From Blastobasis lacticolella (taxonomy: Eukaryota > Arthropoda > Insecta > Lepidoptera > Blastobasidae): a stretch of DNA of 64,000 nucleotides. The translations under genes and the position numbers were made by a program. The stretch is from NCBI GenBank assembly GCA_905147135.1, contig LR990056.1, positions 7,512,001-7,576,000 on the forward strand, read 5' to 3'. The notes beneath the pieces are model-generated. The model was given only the letters and a program-made list of their open reading frames with translations, was not told where the DNA came from and searched no databases. Below, piece by piece: positions 45,375 through 57,900 of this stretch; position 1 is the stretch's first letter, and the number at the start of each line of letters is the position of its first letter.

Positions 45375-48300
45375 ATGGTGGAATTTACGCCCCTAGAAAT
45401 TACAGCTCTAGTGTTGTTAGGGTTGATCGCGCTGCGTGTGCTGTATTACATTCTGAGTGTAGTGTATATTTACTACATAAAACCAGCAATAACTAGTACC
45501 AATTTCAAAGCTATGGGAAAGTGGGCATGTAAGTATTTTTCATTTTGGTATTATTTAAAAAGACAATTGTTTTGAATAATTGCGTCTTCGATGACTTTTT
45601 TCACTTTAGTAGAATTTTGTTAAAAGAGTGAAAACGTAATCATCATCATCATCTTGGCGTTTTGTACAGGATGCTCTTCCGGGCTGCACGCGAAGGCCCG
45701 GGGTGGACCCCGGACTTCCTTCATCATCATCTTCCTTCCGCATCCTTCATGGTGCATCCTTCATCAGGCATTGATTGTAAGCTTGGTGGTGAGCTTATTA
45801 GTAAGCATCTCATTCTTGACGACGTCAAGTCATCGTTACTTGGACCGGGTTCTCCTTCCTGTGCCTGGCGGGAGTGGCATGGCCAGACATGTATTCCCTA
45901 CGTAATTTGCCAGTCGGAGAAAGACGTGGCCATTCCATCCTAAGCGGCACTATTGCAGCTTATCTGCGTTGTGACGGGCGCCAGGGCTACCTCGAAGCAT
46001 TTCGAACGCGATCCTTCCGTTAACCTCCATACATTCACCGCAGTATCTTCAATTCCGTTACGCGAAGCTCCTGCTAGTGCCGCCAGTAGGAGCCAAGTCT
46101 CGCTGCCGTATAGGAGAGTCTAATGATGGTCTTATAGACCTGTCCCTTCAGCTTGTGACACCAGTCACCTCCCGCCATTTGGCCCAAGCCGCGAATATTC
46201 GGGCTTTGACGTCGATGTCGATGTCCCCTTAAAACGTAAATTAATACCTATAGTAAAAATAAATGCGACTGCACAGTAGTATGAAAATTTTGAAAATGTA
46301 ATGTTTGATCGATGGAATTTAAAAACAATTTAAGCTATATAACAATTATTAAAATATGTCCTTCATAAACTGATTACTCAGCTTCTACCTAATTATTTCA
46401 ACAGATGAGCAATAATTATATTTTATTAAAGTCCACTCGGTTATGTTAATTATTATTTTTAAATGGAATAAAACATATGTTGTGTTTTCTTTCAGTGGTA
46501 ACAGGATCCAGTGATGGTATTGGAAAGGAGTACGCGAAAGAAGTGAGTCATGAAATCTCTACATATTATAAAACAAAGTTCCCACCGCCACGTATATCTG
46601 TCTCTGTGTTGTAATCTCCGAAACCACTGAGATGATTCCGAAAATTCTTAATCTAATAAGAATAAGTACCGAAAAAGTATCCAACAGGATCTCGCGAGAC
46701 GGTCGAATTTTATATTCGGGCTGAATACGACAACCGCAGGGGGTCTCTGGTACAATTAATCAACTAAGAAAATATTATCTATAATAATGCTTTTATCAAT
46801 ATCACTAAGTTATCAGTTAATATGATTATTAACAGCATTCTATGCGGACCTTAGGTACTATTAGTATCGAAATAATACTGATATGGTAAGAATAATAAGT
46901 AATAATCCTCGTATAAACTGATATGATAACACAATTTGACCTGCAGACCGGCAGACCTCTCTGATGTACTTGTAATTATTTTGTGTGTACCGATCATAAA
47001 AGGAATGTATGTCTTAAAGGATACAATTATAACTTTATTAAATTATCTACAGTTGGCTGCGCGAGGCTGCAATATAATTCTGCTCAGCAGAACCTTGGAT
47101 AAATTGAATGCTGTAGCTGCAGAAATAGGTAAAATAACCAAAAATACAACTGCCCGATTTAAATTGTTTATCGAAGCAGATAAGTACAGTGAGTAAGTTC
47201 AGTAAACAGACAATTGCGAGTCCACTTGCCTCGGCCAACCCCACACGTGACGTTTGACTCAACACTAATTTAGTAGCCGGTCGAATGAAGATGAGTTTTT
47301 ACTAGTATTTGTTGACATTGCTCATTCATATCGACAGAGGAATGGTTCTAGACTCTCTGGTGTAAAGTCATTGTCTGGGCGCACCAATCACTACTGTACT
47401 TGTAAATGGGTGTGCGTAAATTACTCAAATATACTAGTTGTCATCATCTTGGCGTTAAATCCCGGTTGCGCTACCGCGCAACACACGGGGGCCTAGGGTC
47501 CGCCTTACTGCTTTTCTTTGTCCACTTCGGTCTTCGGCATACTTACATGTCACTCGTAACGACGGACGCCTTAAGCCCTTTCCTTTCCGTGCCTGGCAGG
47601 GGTAGCATGGTCAGGCGTTACCAGTTGTCATCAGCCAGAAGGTGGACCGACGACCTGGTATCGTAGGTGACAGCTGGATGCGGAAAGCACAGGACCGGCC
47701 TTTGTGGAGATATCTGGAGGAGCAGTGGGCGTCTTCTGGCTGATATCAGTTGTAACGTGCTGAAATAGTTTACTCCTTTTGTGAAATAAGCTGTAATGCA
47801 AAATTAGCAACAGATTAATAAAACTTACGATAACTAGATAACTTACAACAGCAATAATCAATAGTCATTGAAGTTTATCTACTATAAACTACAATTTCAA
47901 GGATTGAGAAATCTTCTCAACTGTTTTATTCACAGTGCCCCCAACTTGTCAATAAACAAAACTGGAACTAACATGGCGGCTTGTACTATAATTGATATTA
48001 GCACAGTCTTAACAATAACATTTTCTGATTCATTCTGAATGCCCGATTAATGTCATACAATATTCCTAAGGTTGGTGTTAGCACAATACTGTTTCTTGTT
48101 TATTTTAAATCAACTTAATCATCGCCCTATCATTCAATCGGGATTTTTGTAAAGTGAGCTTTTCAGGCTCGTTCAGTCCTAGTATCACTGCAACAAATTT
48201 CGCACCCTACGTGATGACCTGATTTAGAACCATCGGTGTACCATGTCAGGCTTCCATTTTCCCAGTACACTGGGCTTGTAAGCCCTCTGTGGATAAAAGT

Positions 48301-49904
48301 TCCCTAGATTATCATTTTTGGAGACTACTCTGTGTTGCCATTGAGTCAGTGTACATTACTACAATAATGTTGATTGTCATGTTAGTTATAATTTTATCTA
48401 CTAAAGAATACAAGTTGGTAGCACTGTACTAAGATGTCGTTATTGTTACAGAGAAAGATTACAAAGTTGAAACGAAGGTGGTCCAAGCAGATTTGACAAA
48501 AATAGACCAACTATACGACCATATAGCTAATGAACTAAAGGGTTTAGAGATTGGAGTTCTTATCAATAATGCTGGTATGTTCTATCCTTATCCGGAATAT
48601 ACCTTGGATGTTCCCGATAGGTAAGTGCTTAAATATGTCTAATATTATTTTATCATATTAAATTTCTGCCCGACCGGTAATAAAACCCGGGAACTCTTAC
48701 GTCGCAGATGCCGCATGTTGATTACTGAATCACTCAGGTCATCGTTAACTAATTGCAGGGACAAGGTGCTGAGTGACATTGTGAACGTGAACATAGTGGC
48801 TCTAACCCGGCTAATAGGCCTGGTGATGCCCGGCATGGTGAGTCGCAAACGTGGAGTCGTCGTCAACATCGGATCTACTGTTGGGAGGGTACCATCCCCC
48901 CTACTGGCCATGTACGGTGCTTCAAAGGTATGATAATAGTTTAACTAGTTCAATTGTCTTTCCTCCATTGTTGCTGTTGCTACTTTGCGTCAGTCCCGGT
49001 TATGATCTCGCAAGCATGATGGCTCGGGGATGAGCCTATGCTGCTTTATTGTGTGTAGCAATCACTGCCTTCTATATTACCTGTATCAACCTCTTCACCT
49101 CTTCATTTACTGATAGCCAAAGCTGTGTTGTTTTTTTTATAAAAAAAAGTATATGCACCGCCCATTACCACACTGAATTTTCAGGACGTATTGTGCCTAT
49201 TTCCGCTCCAGCGTGCTAGCCTTAATCCCTGCATGGTCCGATACCACAATTTTGAACATGGATAATGTGGGCTATACTATTATTACCAAAAGACTATACA
49301 AGTGGGAATACTCCAAGCTATAGAGTGCTATGATCCATCCACAGAGATGTAACCATATTTTTGCTTAATATATTCAGATTTAAATACGTGCATAAAGCAA
49401 GGAATTCAAGTTATATCATTAATCTAAAATAAAATAAATAAATAACACAGCACCGTTTATATAATTTTTTAAGTTTTATTAAGGCTATTATTTCATATTC
49501 ATATCGTATTACAAAGTAGAATTTATACTTAATAAAATTAAACAATACTCTTCACTTTCCAGGCGTACGTCGATAAATTCACACAAACCCTCCAATTGGA
49601 ATACAAAAGCTCCGGTGTCATCATACAGAACGTGTTTCCTGGCGGGGTTACCACCTCATTGGGTGGTAAGGGTGGCATTATCAACGAAACGTTCGTTAGT
49701 CCTAGTGCTGTAAGGTATGCGAAGTCCGCCATTCGCACTGTGAGAGTACAATCTAACACCACGGGGTACGTGGGTCATGCTTTTCTGGTGGGAGCCTGGA
49801 ACATCTTGGATTCCATTAGCTCAACTATCAGCAACGGGTCAGTGATGTCAGTGATGCAGAGTAACAGAAAAGCTGCACTAAAAAATTTAGAGAAGATTCC
49901 TTAA
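45375..49904 (+). CDS. SDR gene 4: 17-beta-HSD12 / 3-oxoacyl-CoA reductase-like
   Basis: Exons 45375-45528, 46496-46542, 47053-47128, 48452-48620, 48759-48927, 49563-49904; 318 residues. Full anchor (LEITALVLLG), cofactor loop TGSSDGIG (54-61), INNAG, Asn160, Ser188, Tyr201 and Lys205 (YGASK) are present, so an active reductase is expected. It differs from gene 3 mainly in the last exon (VFPGGVTTSLGGKGG against [15 protein letters not shown]; end NLEKIP). The exon 3 donor is GTAAAA, weaker than the other genes' donors at this junction. AATAAA occurs near 50,098. Introns 1 and 3 contain RTE-type LINE relics in reverse orientation. Confidence 0.92.
45640..46232 (-). mobile_element. RTE-like LINE 3' relic in SDR4 intron 1
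   Basis: Reverse tail ATCATCATCATCATCTTGGC at the left, then the LINE C-terminus: in reverse, GCTTAGGATGGAATGGCC, LLYGSETW-type sequence near 46,095-46,110, and GACATCGACATCGACGTCAA at the right. It is the same family and same region as the relic at 1-1125. Confidence 0.8.
47440..47752 (-). mobile_element. LINE/SINE tail composite in SDR4 intron 3
   Basis: CATCATCTTGGCGTTAAATC then GGTCCGCC (tail shared by RTE and SINE A) and LINE remnants to about 47,610. It is followed in plus orientation by GGTGGACCGACGACCTGGTA...GTCTTCTGGCTGATAT, the end of a BovB-type LINE. At least two insertions. Confidence 0.65.
48621..48758 (-). mobile_element. SINE B remnant filling SDR4 intron 4
   Basis: GCCCGACCGGTAATAAAACC to TGATTACTGAATCACTCAGG; partner of 39,545. 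Confidence 0.65.
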
Positions 49905-51875
49905 AATCCGATACTTGTTAATTATTTAAATATTAGTTTGTAATTGTAAATGTAGGTACTCATTTGTAAAAAACTGTTGATTATAGGCACGTTAAAGAGT
50001 TGTAAATAATAATGATACCAAGCATGATATTAAGTACTTAATCCAGAGAGTAATGTTTATATGGGCATATATTTTAACCACGTTTTGTACGGGACCTAAT
50101 AAATGAATTCACTTAGATTTGAGTTAAAAATTATGAAGTTTTATTTCTATACAAAATAATTCTGTAACACAATCATCTATTAATAATGTTATTTGCTATA
50201 AAGAGATTACAAACAAACAAGCAACCAGTTCTATAATACTTCCACAACACAGTTAAGAAATTTTTTTTTTGGTAACGAACATTACTTACGATCTAATTAA
50301 TCATACTCGTTTACTTGCCTTATGCTGGTACTCCCAGTCAGAATAAAACTATGGAAAATACTCTGTAGTGTAGGTAGAGTGTTGTGTGTTCTGCGGTGTC
50401 TTCCGGTTCGGCTATTTCTAAACTCTTCTCCCACGTTGCTCGTTGAACTCAGTAGTACATACATACGTATGAACAAATAGGTATCAGCTAACAAACTGTA
50501 TACGTTTCTTCAACAAAATACGAGATACAATTGTAAATCTGTCAGAAACGAAATTTTAATGTACCGTAAAACGAATTTTGATCTCGAAAAGGTATAAGGG
50601 TAGTATGCATGGTGTGATGTCAACTGCAATCTATAATTTATTAAGTATATAACTTATATATTCACAATATTTTAAATTGTAATAATACACATCTTTATAA
50701 TATTGTTAAATAAATTCTATTTTCGACGTTCGAAAGCGATTTTTTAAATCCTACTCGAATAAATGACCATTTCATTTCATTCATTAAAACTAAATCAATT
50801 TTTACAATTTATTTCACACAACAAAGACAAAGAGAAGTTACCACTACTTCAGAAAAACGTAATCAAAAAGTTGTATATTTATTTAAATTCAAAGTCTTCG
50901 ATGTTATTGTTCGATGTGTTGTTATTTTTGTTTGGTTAAATCTTTGGTTTCAGTCATGATGTGTCAGTTGATATGCTGCTGGAAGTCCACTGCAGGACTA
51001 AGGGTGTCTCCTACGAAAGGGAAGGTTATTGCCATAATATCCACGCTTGGCGTTCGGGTTGGAGATCTGTTATTTCTGTTTCACGTCGAGGATATCAACC
51101 AGCGTGAAATCTTCATTACTTTGACAATTATCTATTTATTTGATCCAAATAAGAAAAAACGCTAACAAACACAAATTACAACAATTAGAAAAAATATTCT
51201 GTTAATGGGAAAATAATTCCATACAGCACAGTTCACTGACCCTCCATCCACAGATAATGGCATAGTTCGGTATTCAGCCAAATAAGTGCGCTCGACTTGC
51301 ATAATGATTAAATGTTATTTTATGATACAATTGTAAAGAAAACAGTATGGAAAATGGTGTATCATAAAATACTTTTTAAAATTTTATCTACTGGCGTGCA
51401 AAATTGTATTCTTAGATGACTGTTCTCAAGTATGTAATTGGAACATTAAGCAATGAGTGTAGAAGAATACAATTTAAAATGTTTAGTTAAAATGCAAGTT
51501 AAATGTTTTTAGAAATTATATTGTCTTGATGTCAAACCACGGGACCGTGTTATTCATTTAGATTTGGTGAACTTGCACTGATCTTGAGAATCTCAAAGAC
51601 TGTATCACGTAAGTATTCCTAAGCACTCGAAATTTCGCAAAAATTAAGAATGTTAGAAAAGTTATTCTGCATACGTATTTAGACTTTATTGCATGATATG
51701 TGTTAACGTAATACTTATTATCATCAGGTCCTTTGGCAAGTTTATCTCTTGGTATGTCAGTTTAAGTTGTACGTAATAAATTGCTACACGAGAAAATTTT
51801 ATAAAGTTACATTTAATTGATGAAACTAATTAGGTGAGAAATTTTCTTGTTTACTTGATTTACATGACCAGAAAC
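49905..51875. other. SDR4 3' flank and intergenic DNA
   Basis: No gene. 49,905-50,400 pairs with the gene 3 flank. A reverse repeat C fragment lies at 50,975-51,068 (CTTGGCGTTCGGGTTGGAGA). The rest is AT-rich with no recognised content. Confidence 0.5.
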
Positions 51876-53003
51876 CAGAGTTGCAAAAATTTTAATGTAA
51901 AAAATAATGCATTAATCATTATTTTTTTTAATGGTAATGTAATTTTTATCCATTACTCATAAAAAAAAAATTTCAATGTTAAATATTCACATTACTCATT
52001 AAATAATTAATGAGTAATTTGTGGTGCTCCATTACTCATTAAAAAAAATAATGAGTAATGGAATTTTTTACATTTACCTTACATTTACATTGGACCTTCA
52101 TTATCCATTAATTGTAAAAAATTAGTAATGTAAAATTGTCCATTACGCATTTAAAGCTTGTCAGTTCTGTCTCATTATCTATTAAAATTCATCGAAAATA
52201 ACTTTGTTCATTAAAATAAAGAAGTCTTGCTTCGAGATATTGGGTGTAAAATTTTTTGACAGCGTACATACGCAAAATTTTAATCTCTACTCAACCCGGC
52301 AAAAGAAGTTAGATTCAAAAATTTATCTTGACTTGAAGACGTAACCTCTTTTTACCTGAATAATATCATGTTTCAGAAAGATTTTCGTGAATAATGAAAA
52401 TTTGTCACAAATTTTTTTCTGATATGACCAAATAAAATCTCACTTTTTTAAATTTCAAAATGTCATTCAAAATATATCGATAGCATATTAACGTCTGAAT
52501 ATAAAAAATTATAAAGACAGAAACAATGCTTAGCTGAAAAACATGGTTTTGAATTAGATTTCATTTTATCCTCTACTAAACATAATCCTATTTTCCATTT
52601 ATCAACATCTAAACAATAGCTATTATCAGAAATAGTACCTAAATAAATTCATAAATAATGAGTAATGGAATACTCATTACTCCTTCATAAGATATAAAAA
52701 TAATGAGTAATGAGAATTTGGTACATTACTCATTAATATTTAAAATTGTAATGTAGATTTTCAAATTACTCATTAAAATTAAAAAATGAGTAATGTAAAG
52801 ATGATACATTATTCATTACAAAAAATTTAATGAGAATTTATTTTTTATTCCATTAAAAAAAAAATAATGAGTAATGGAAACTGATTCCATTACTCATTAT
52901 TCTAGTAATGAATAATGGAAACTGATTCCATTACTCATTATTATAGTAATGAGTAATGAAACGCCAATGCATTAACCAAAGTAATGCATTTTTTGCAACT
53001 CTG
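51876..53003. mobile_element. Non-autonomous hAT element full of ATTACTCATTA repeats
   Basis: Ends CAGAGTTGCAAAAA and TTTTTTGCAACTCTG with perfect 8-bp duplication CCAGAAAC at 51,868-51,875 and 53,004-53,011. The CAG start and 8-bp duplication are hAT hallmarks. Both flanks of the element carry many copies of ATTACTCATT/AATGAGTAAT in both orientations (about 51,900-52,150 and 52,640-52,985), including about 1.5 tandem units of a ~42-bp palindrome-like repeat at 52,865-52,960. The centre has no transposase frame. Confidence 0.88.
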
Positions 53004-53034
53004 CCAGAAACGATGTGTGATTCGAACTAATAAT

Positions 53035-53120
53035 CATAATAATCATCTTGGCGTTAATGTCCCGGTTGTGCTCTCGAGAACGAGCTGGGGTCCACCTAGA
53101 CCATGATCTGGGATTTGTGT
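53035..53120 (-). mobile_element. SINE A tail fragment
   Basis: CATCTTGGCGTTAATGTCCC, GGTTGTGCTCTCGAGAACGA, CCATGATCTGGGATTTG. Lies 24 bp after the hAT target duplication. Confidence 0.75.
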
Positions 53121-53900
53121 GATTCGAATATATGTCCATATTCCTAATACAGACTGTATACACAATGAGTAAATTATTTATTGGTTATCAAGTCCTAAAT
53201 GTGATAATTTTTTATTATGTAATACGCCGGACAAATCGGTGCAAAATAGTGTGTAAAGGAAACACTGGCTTGTAGCTTATTCTACATCCAAATCGAACGA
53301 GCGAGAAATGTACTTTCGAACCATTACGTGGACACGAACATAGGTTCTACATAGTGGGGATGAGTACCCAGCCCAGATGGCGGAATTGTCCTAATCTAAC
53401 CTAATCAAAATATTTTATAAATTATTAATAATTTATTGTGATAGCTTGTAATTTATTATTACAGAGTTTATAAAGGTTTAATAAGTCTGTGTTCTCTGGT
53501 AAGATTAAACAATTAAATATCATACGGATCTAGTAAAAAAATTTATAAAATTTTTAATCAACAGCTATGTAGACGTGTAGATAGAAAAGACTCAAATCAT
53601 TAATATTGATAGTAAATATTATTAAAAGAGTTATGTAAGTTCATGTATGTGTACGGACACCGCACTAAATACAGAATAGGAATAATAAATAAGAATTTTA
53701 TTGCCAACTCGCTCTACGACATACAAATCGTATGAGACGCAGATATTTAAATATTTAATAATACTAATCCGTTGTTCAGTAACCTTGCTTTGGTCATATA
53801 ATTGGGCATGCCACGTCATTAGTTGATATCCTTGATATAAACTCCATCATATCAAGTCTGTGTGGTTGGATGTTTGTTAGTCCATCACGCAAAAACGGCT
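53121..53900. repeat. Segmental duplication block, copy 2
   Basis: Partner of 42,691-43,235, interrupted at about 53,220-53,400 by sequence not present there. No convincing gene. Confidence 0.65.
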
Positions 53901-54002
53901 CAAAAGACTTGTATGGAATTCGGCACACACATACTTTATAACCTGGATTAACGCGTAGCCGATCATGAACCCCGAAATTCAACATGGCTCCCCAGGATAA
54001 AA

Positions 54003-54270
54003 ATACTCATCTTGGTGGTTATGCTCTCGCGCACGAGACCCCGGGGTCCGCTTTGACCATGATCCAGGATTTGGCAGATCAGGTAATTACAGTGGAGTCA
54101 CTGCCATCTGACCTCCGTGATCCTGCAACTAGGGGAACCTGACCAAACTGGATAATTATAACGTATTCAGTCACCTGAATACGTAACCACCGTAGGTTTT
54201 ATCACAATGTTTTACCTCACTCAAAGTAAGATCATTGGTTAGTATTCAAGTGGCTCCCGCAATGTTCCCG
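54003..54270 (-). mobile_element. SINE A copy
   Basis: CATCTTGGTGGTTATGCTCT, GGATTTGGCAGATCAGGTAA, CAGTCACCTGAATACGT; degenerate, without the tRNA head. Confidence 0.75.
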
Positions 54271-54951
54271 CAGGATAACTCATACTTAATAGAATTTTAC
54301 TTGGACAAAAGCTAGTGGCTATGATGTCAAATATTTGAACTGACATGTGTCTATAAAAAGATTACCGTCTGTAAGCTCTATAATGGCACAACCTCCTTTT
54401 ATACTTCGAATATTCAAAAAATCATGAGAAAAACATTGCGTAGCTACAGAAACAAAATTGGTTTAAAATTGTTTGGTATCCGTAAACAAACCCATACGAC
54501 TAAAATATAATGGCATTTAAACCGGCATTCATGGTGGCATGGCAGTTTGTACTTTTTGCATGTGAAATACATTTTCCCCCTATTGTCTGCCTACAGTACT
54601 GCGTCCCATGTCATCGAAAACTAGAGTTACTCGTATATGTTTAACCTAGAAAGTTCTACGTCCAGTACCCAGTACGCAGTGGTTATAGATATGATTGCTA
54701 TACATATATTCAAGTGCCCAATTGTCTTTTACCACGTAGAGGCTTTAGTTTCCAAACTATTTCTGACGGTTATAATCAATACAGCCTTTTTTGACGTCAC
54801 GCACAGTAAAATAATCAATGTTTTTGACCTTCTTGTACAATACTACGCCATTACGTCTTCGTTTCGGCTGGCGAGTTGTTATATAACTCGCGTAACTTTA
54901 TTCTTCTTAATATTAAAAATAGGCTTTTTGCCTAAATCTTGAAATATTATT
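54271..54951. other. Upstream region of SDR gene 5
   Basis: It does not contain the GGCAGT...TTTTGTGACTG block that precedes genes 1-4. A TATATAACTCGCG string lies at 54,878-54,892. The 101-codon frame at 54,637-54,942 has no recognised domain. Confidence 0.4.
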
Positions 54952-57900
54952 ATGTTGCAGTTTACGCCTTTAGAAATTACAGCTCTCGTGTTGTTAGGAT
55001 TGATCGCACTGCGTGTCGTGTTTTATATCCTTAGTGTTGTGTATATTTACTTCTTAGGCCCGGCAATAACTCGTACTGACTTCAAGTCTATGGGAAAATG
55101 GGCATGTAAGTATTTTGTTTTTGTATAGTTATTAACAATGGTTGTATGTGTCAGATTTAATATATGTCCTACTTATAATTATAGTGAATTTTATTAGTAC
55201 AAACCTTTATTTTAGTTATTAAGCTACAGAATATTAATAGAGTGTGAGTATGTATCCAAAACCCCAATGAAATATATGGAAAACTCTAAATTAAGTAAGC
55301 AAGAGCATATTAATAAATTGGTATCTATGTCATGTAAAATATAGTTCATGGAGGTAGCCATTTGTTTAGGACATAGGTTATAAAGCATTTAAGAGAGACT
55401 GGGCGAAGTGAAGGAGTAAGACTTGGTAACCAGACCCTGGCAGAAGCCGGGACTGGTCGTTCAGATTATGATGAAGTATCCGAGGTTGTATAATATTACA
55501 CATTAGAATAAATAAGAACACATGAATTGTGTGTCAGAATTGAAAGCTAATAATTTAGAAACAAAGTGAGTTTTATTAGACAATATGTGATCTAGGACAA
55601 AATATTATTCTAGTGAACATTATTTAATCAAACAATAGCATATTTTAAAGATATTATATATTTTAATAAGAAATGTTATCTAGTATTGAAAGAGGTATTT
55701 ACTTAGACAACATTAGCTGAATTAAACGAGATTTTATAAAACAAACAAAGTACCATAGGTAAACAACATTTATGCAAAATTCTGAACAAATGTAATGACA
55801 CAATTATCGATCACATAATCAAATATTTATCTTTTAAAAATGGGACAGTAGTACCTATTACGTACGATTCAATAAACAAAAGATTATAAAAATAAATAAG
55901 ACTAATACAAAATATAAAGCAACAATAATACAATGCAACTTTGTACTTAAACTCTATGCCGGCTCTGGAGAAAAAGTCCCTCCCAGTCTTTTGACTGGAC
56001 CTTTGTACTATCTTCTAGCCGGAAATGTCATTTCTATTCTCATTTCCAGTCTCCTAAATTTATTGATAGATAGATTACATGTTAATTTAATACTTTTAAC
56101 ATTCTTATACGTTATTATAAATTTTTACATAATTATTTAAGGAAGTTTCTCATAAACAGTACTTAATCTGATCAAAGACAAAGAATCGTTCAGAAATCCA
56201 GACATTTCATTCTGAAGTTGGTAAAATGTTGATGAAACTATTTTGAAATTTTGTTATTATTTTTATTTTTAGCCATTTCTGTCCCACTGTCCCCATTTTG
56301 AAATATTAATTATTATCAATCACGATAGTTATCAATATATATGTAACTTTAAATAATAATTAAAATATACTAAAATACCTTATATCTAACACATGCATGT
56401 TTTGTTATTTTTTTTTTAGTTTGTCTAGCTCAGGTTTTGACCATTTGACCATGATCTCATCTGGTGGTAAATGACAATGCGGCCGTTGATGGAGCATGCC
56501 TGTCTGTGAACAGCCTATTCACTCTAGCCTTGAAGGCGTGTAGATTATCTATACATATAACAAAACAGTAAAAGAATTATGTCTATACATTGAATACATT
56601 TACAAAAAAATAGAATAGGGCAATTAAAATAAATCATCTTGGTTAATGTCTCGGTTGTGCTCTCGAGCACGAGGGCCTGGGGTCCACCTTGACCTTGATC
56701 CATAATAATTTAGGGCGATTAAGTAATAGTAACATAATAAGAAATTTGAAAATTCTTGTCTGTCTGTTTGTCTGCTTGTACTAATCTCCGGATCTCCTGG
56801 ACGGATACAAATGAAACTTTTTTTGTTGTGTAGGTTTAAGCCTGAGCAACATATAGAGTATAATTGATTTCGGAAACTGAAACATCTGATGACTAACCAC
56901 AGCTTGACCTCTCCGTAGTACTAGCTTTCATACATTAGGGAGGTCATTGAAAATTGTCTATCGGAAGAGTCGTGAATAATTAATGAATTATTGTTTGAAA
57001 ATGATTATTAAGCTACATTTTATATATGAAATATTGGCTAAAGTTATTTCACACCTAAGTTTAGTTAGACAAGGACATACCTACACTATAGCACGGTGAG
57101 CAAAATCATTGTGCTGACACCTGCACATTCAGGCGACTGAATGTGTAATCATGATCCAATCTGGTCAGATTCCGCTGTTAACAGGGTCACGGAGGTCAGA
57201 TGGCAGAAGATCAACTGTAATTGTTCGACCTGCCAAATCCTGGATCGTGGTCAAGTCGGACCCCAGGCCCTCGTGTGCGAGAGCACAATCGAGATATTAA
57301 CACCAAGATGACCATACATTAGTCGGCGGTAAATAATAATACAAATTAGCTACTCTCGGCTTTGTATTTTCCACACGCGTGTGATAGAGACAACGCTCTA
57401 CAGTATCTATGTTTTGATAGAAAAAGACAATTGTGGCGCTCGATAACGATAAGTATCATCCACAGAAATCTAAATTAGTTGATTTATTTAGATAAATATA
57501 GATTCTTCTTTAGATTTTTGTAGATAATGGATTAAATAAGTCAATTTATTTAGATTTCTGTAGATAAAACTTATAACTATCCAATCAAGTGTTTCATCAC
57601 CTCTACGTCATAAAGTATCTTACCTAATCAGTTATCTTACCATACTAATACTTATATTAGCAGGTACTTACATTATAATTTCTTCTTCTTTTTTGTGCGC
57701 ATCTCGACGTACCCGAAAAAGATTCCAATTTATGATGCAAGAAATACCTATAATGTAGGAAAATTACTTATAACAACCGTTTACGTAAAAATACCTACGA
57801 CGCTGACAGTTGAAAAGAGATTTTTAAATTAAAAGCTAGTTTACTAGAATTCGTTCTTATTTTTAGCATTATTAAATAAAATATTATGAAATAATAATTG

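Noticed and set aside
12913..49904. Calling the SDR genes HSDL1-type (inactive hydroxysteroid dehydrogenase-like)
   Set aside because: The catalytic Tyr is present as YxxSK in all four complete copies, whereas HSDL1 is defined by its loss.
51900..52985. CRISPR-like or centromeric satellite array
   Set aside because: Motifs are irregularly spaced, occur in both orientations and are bounded by hAT TIRs and an 8-bp duplication.
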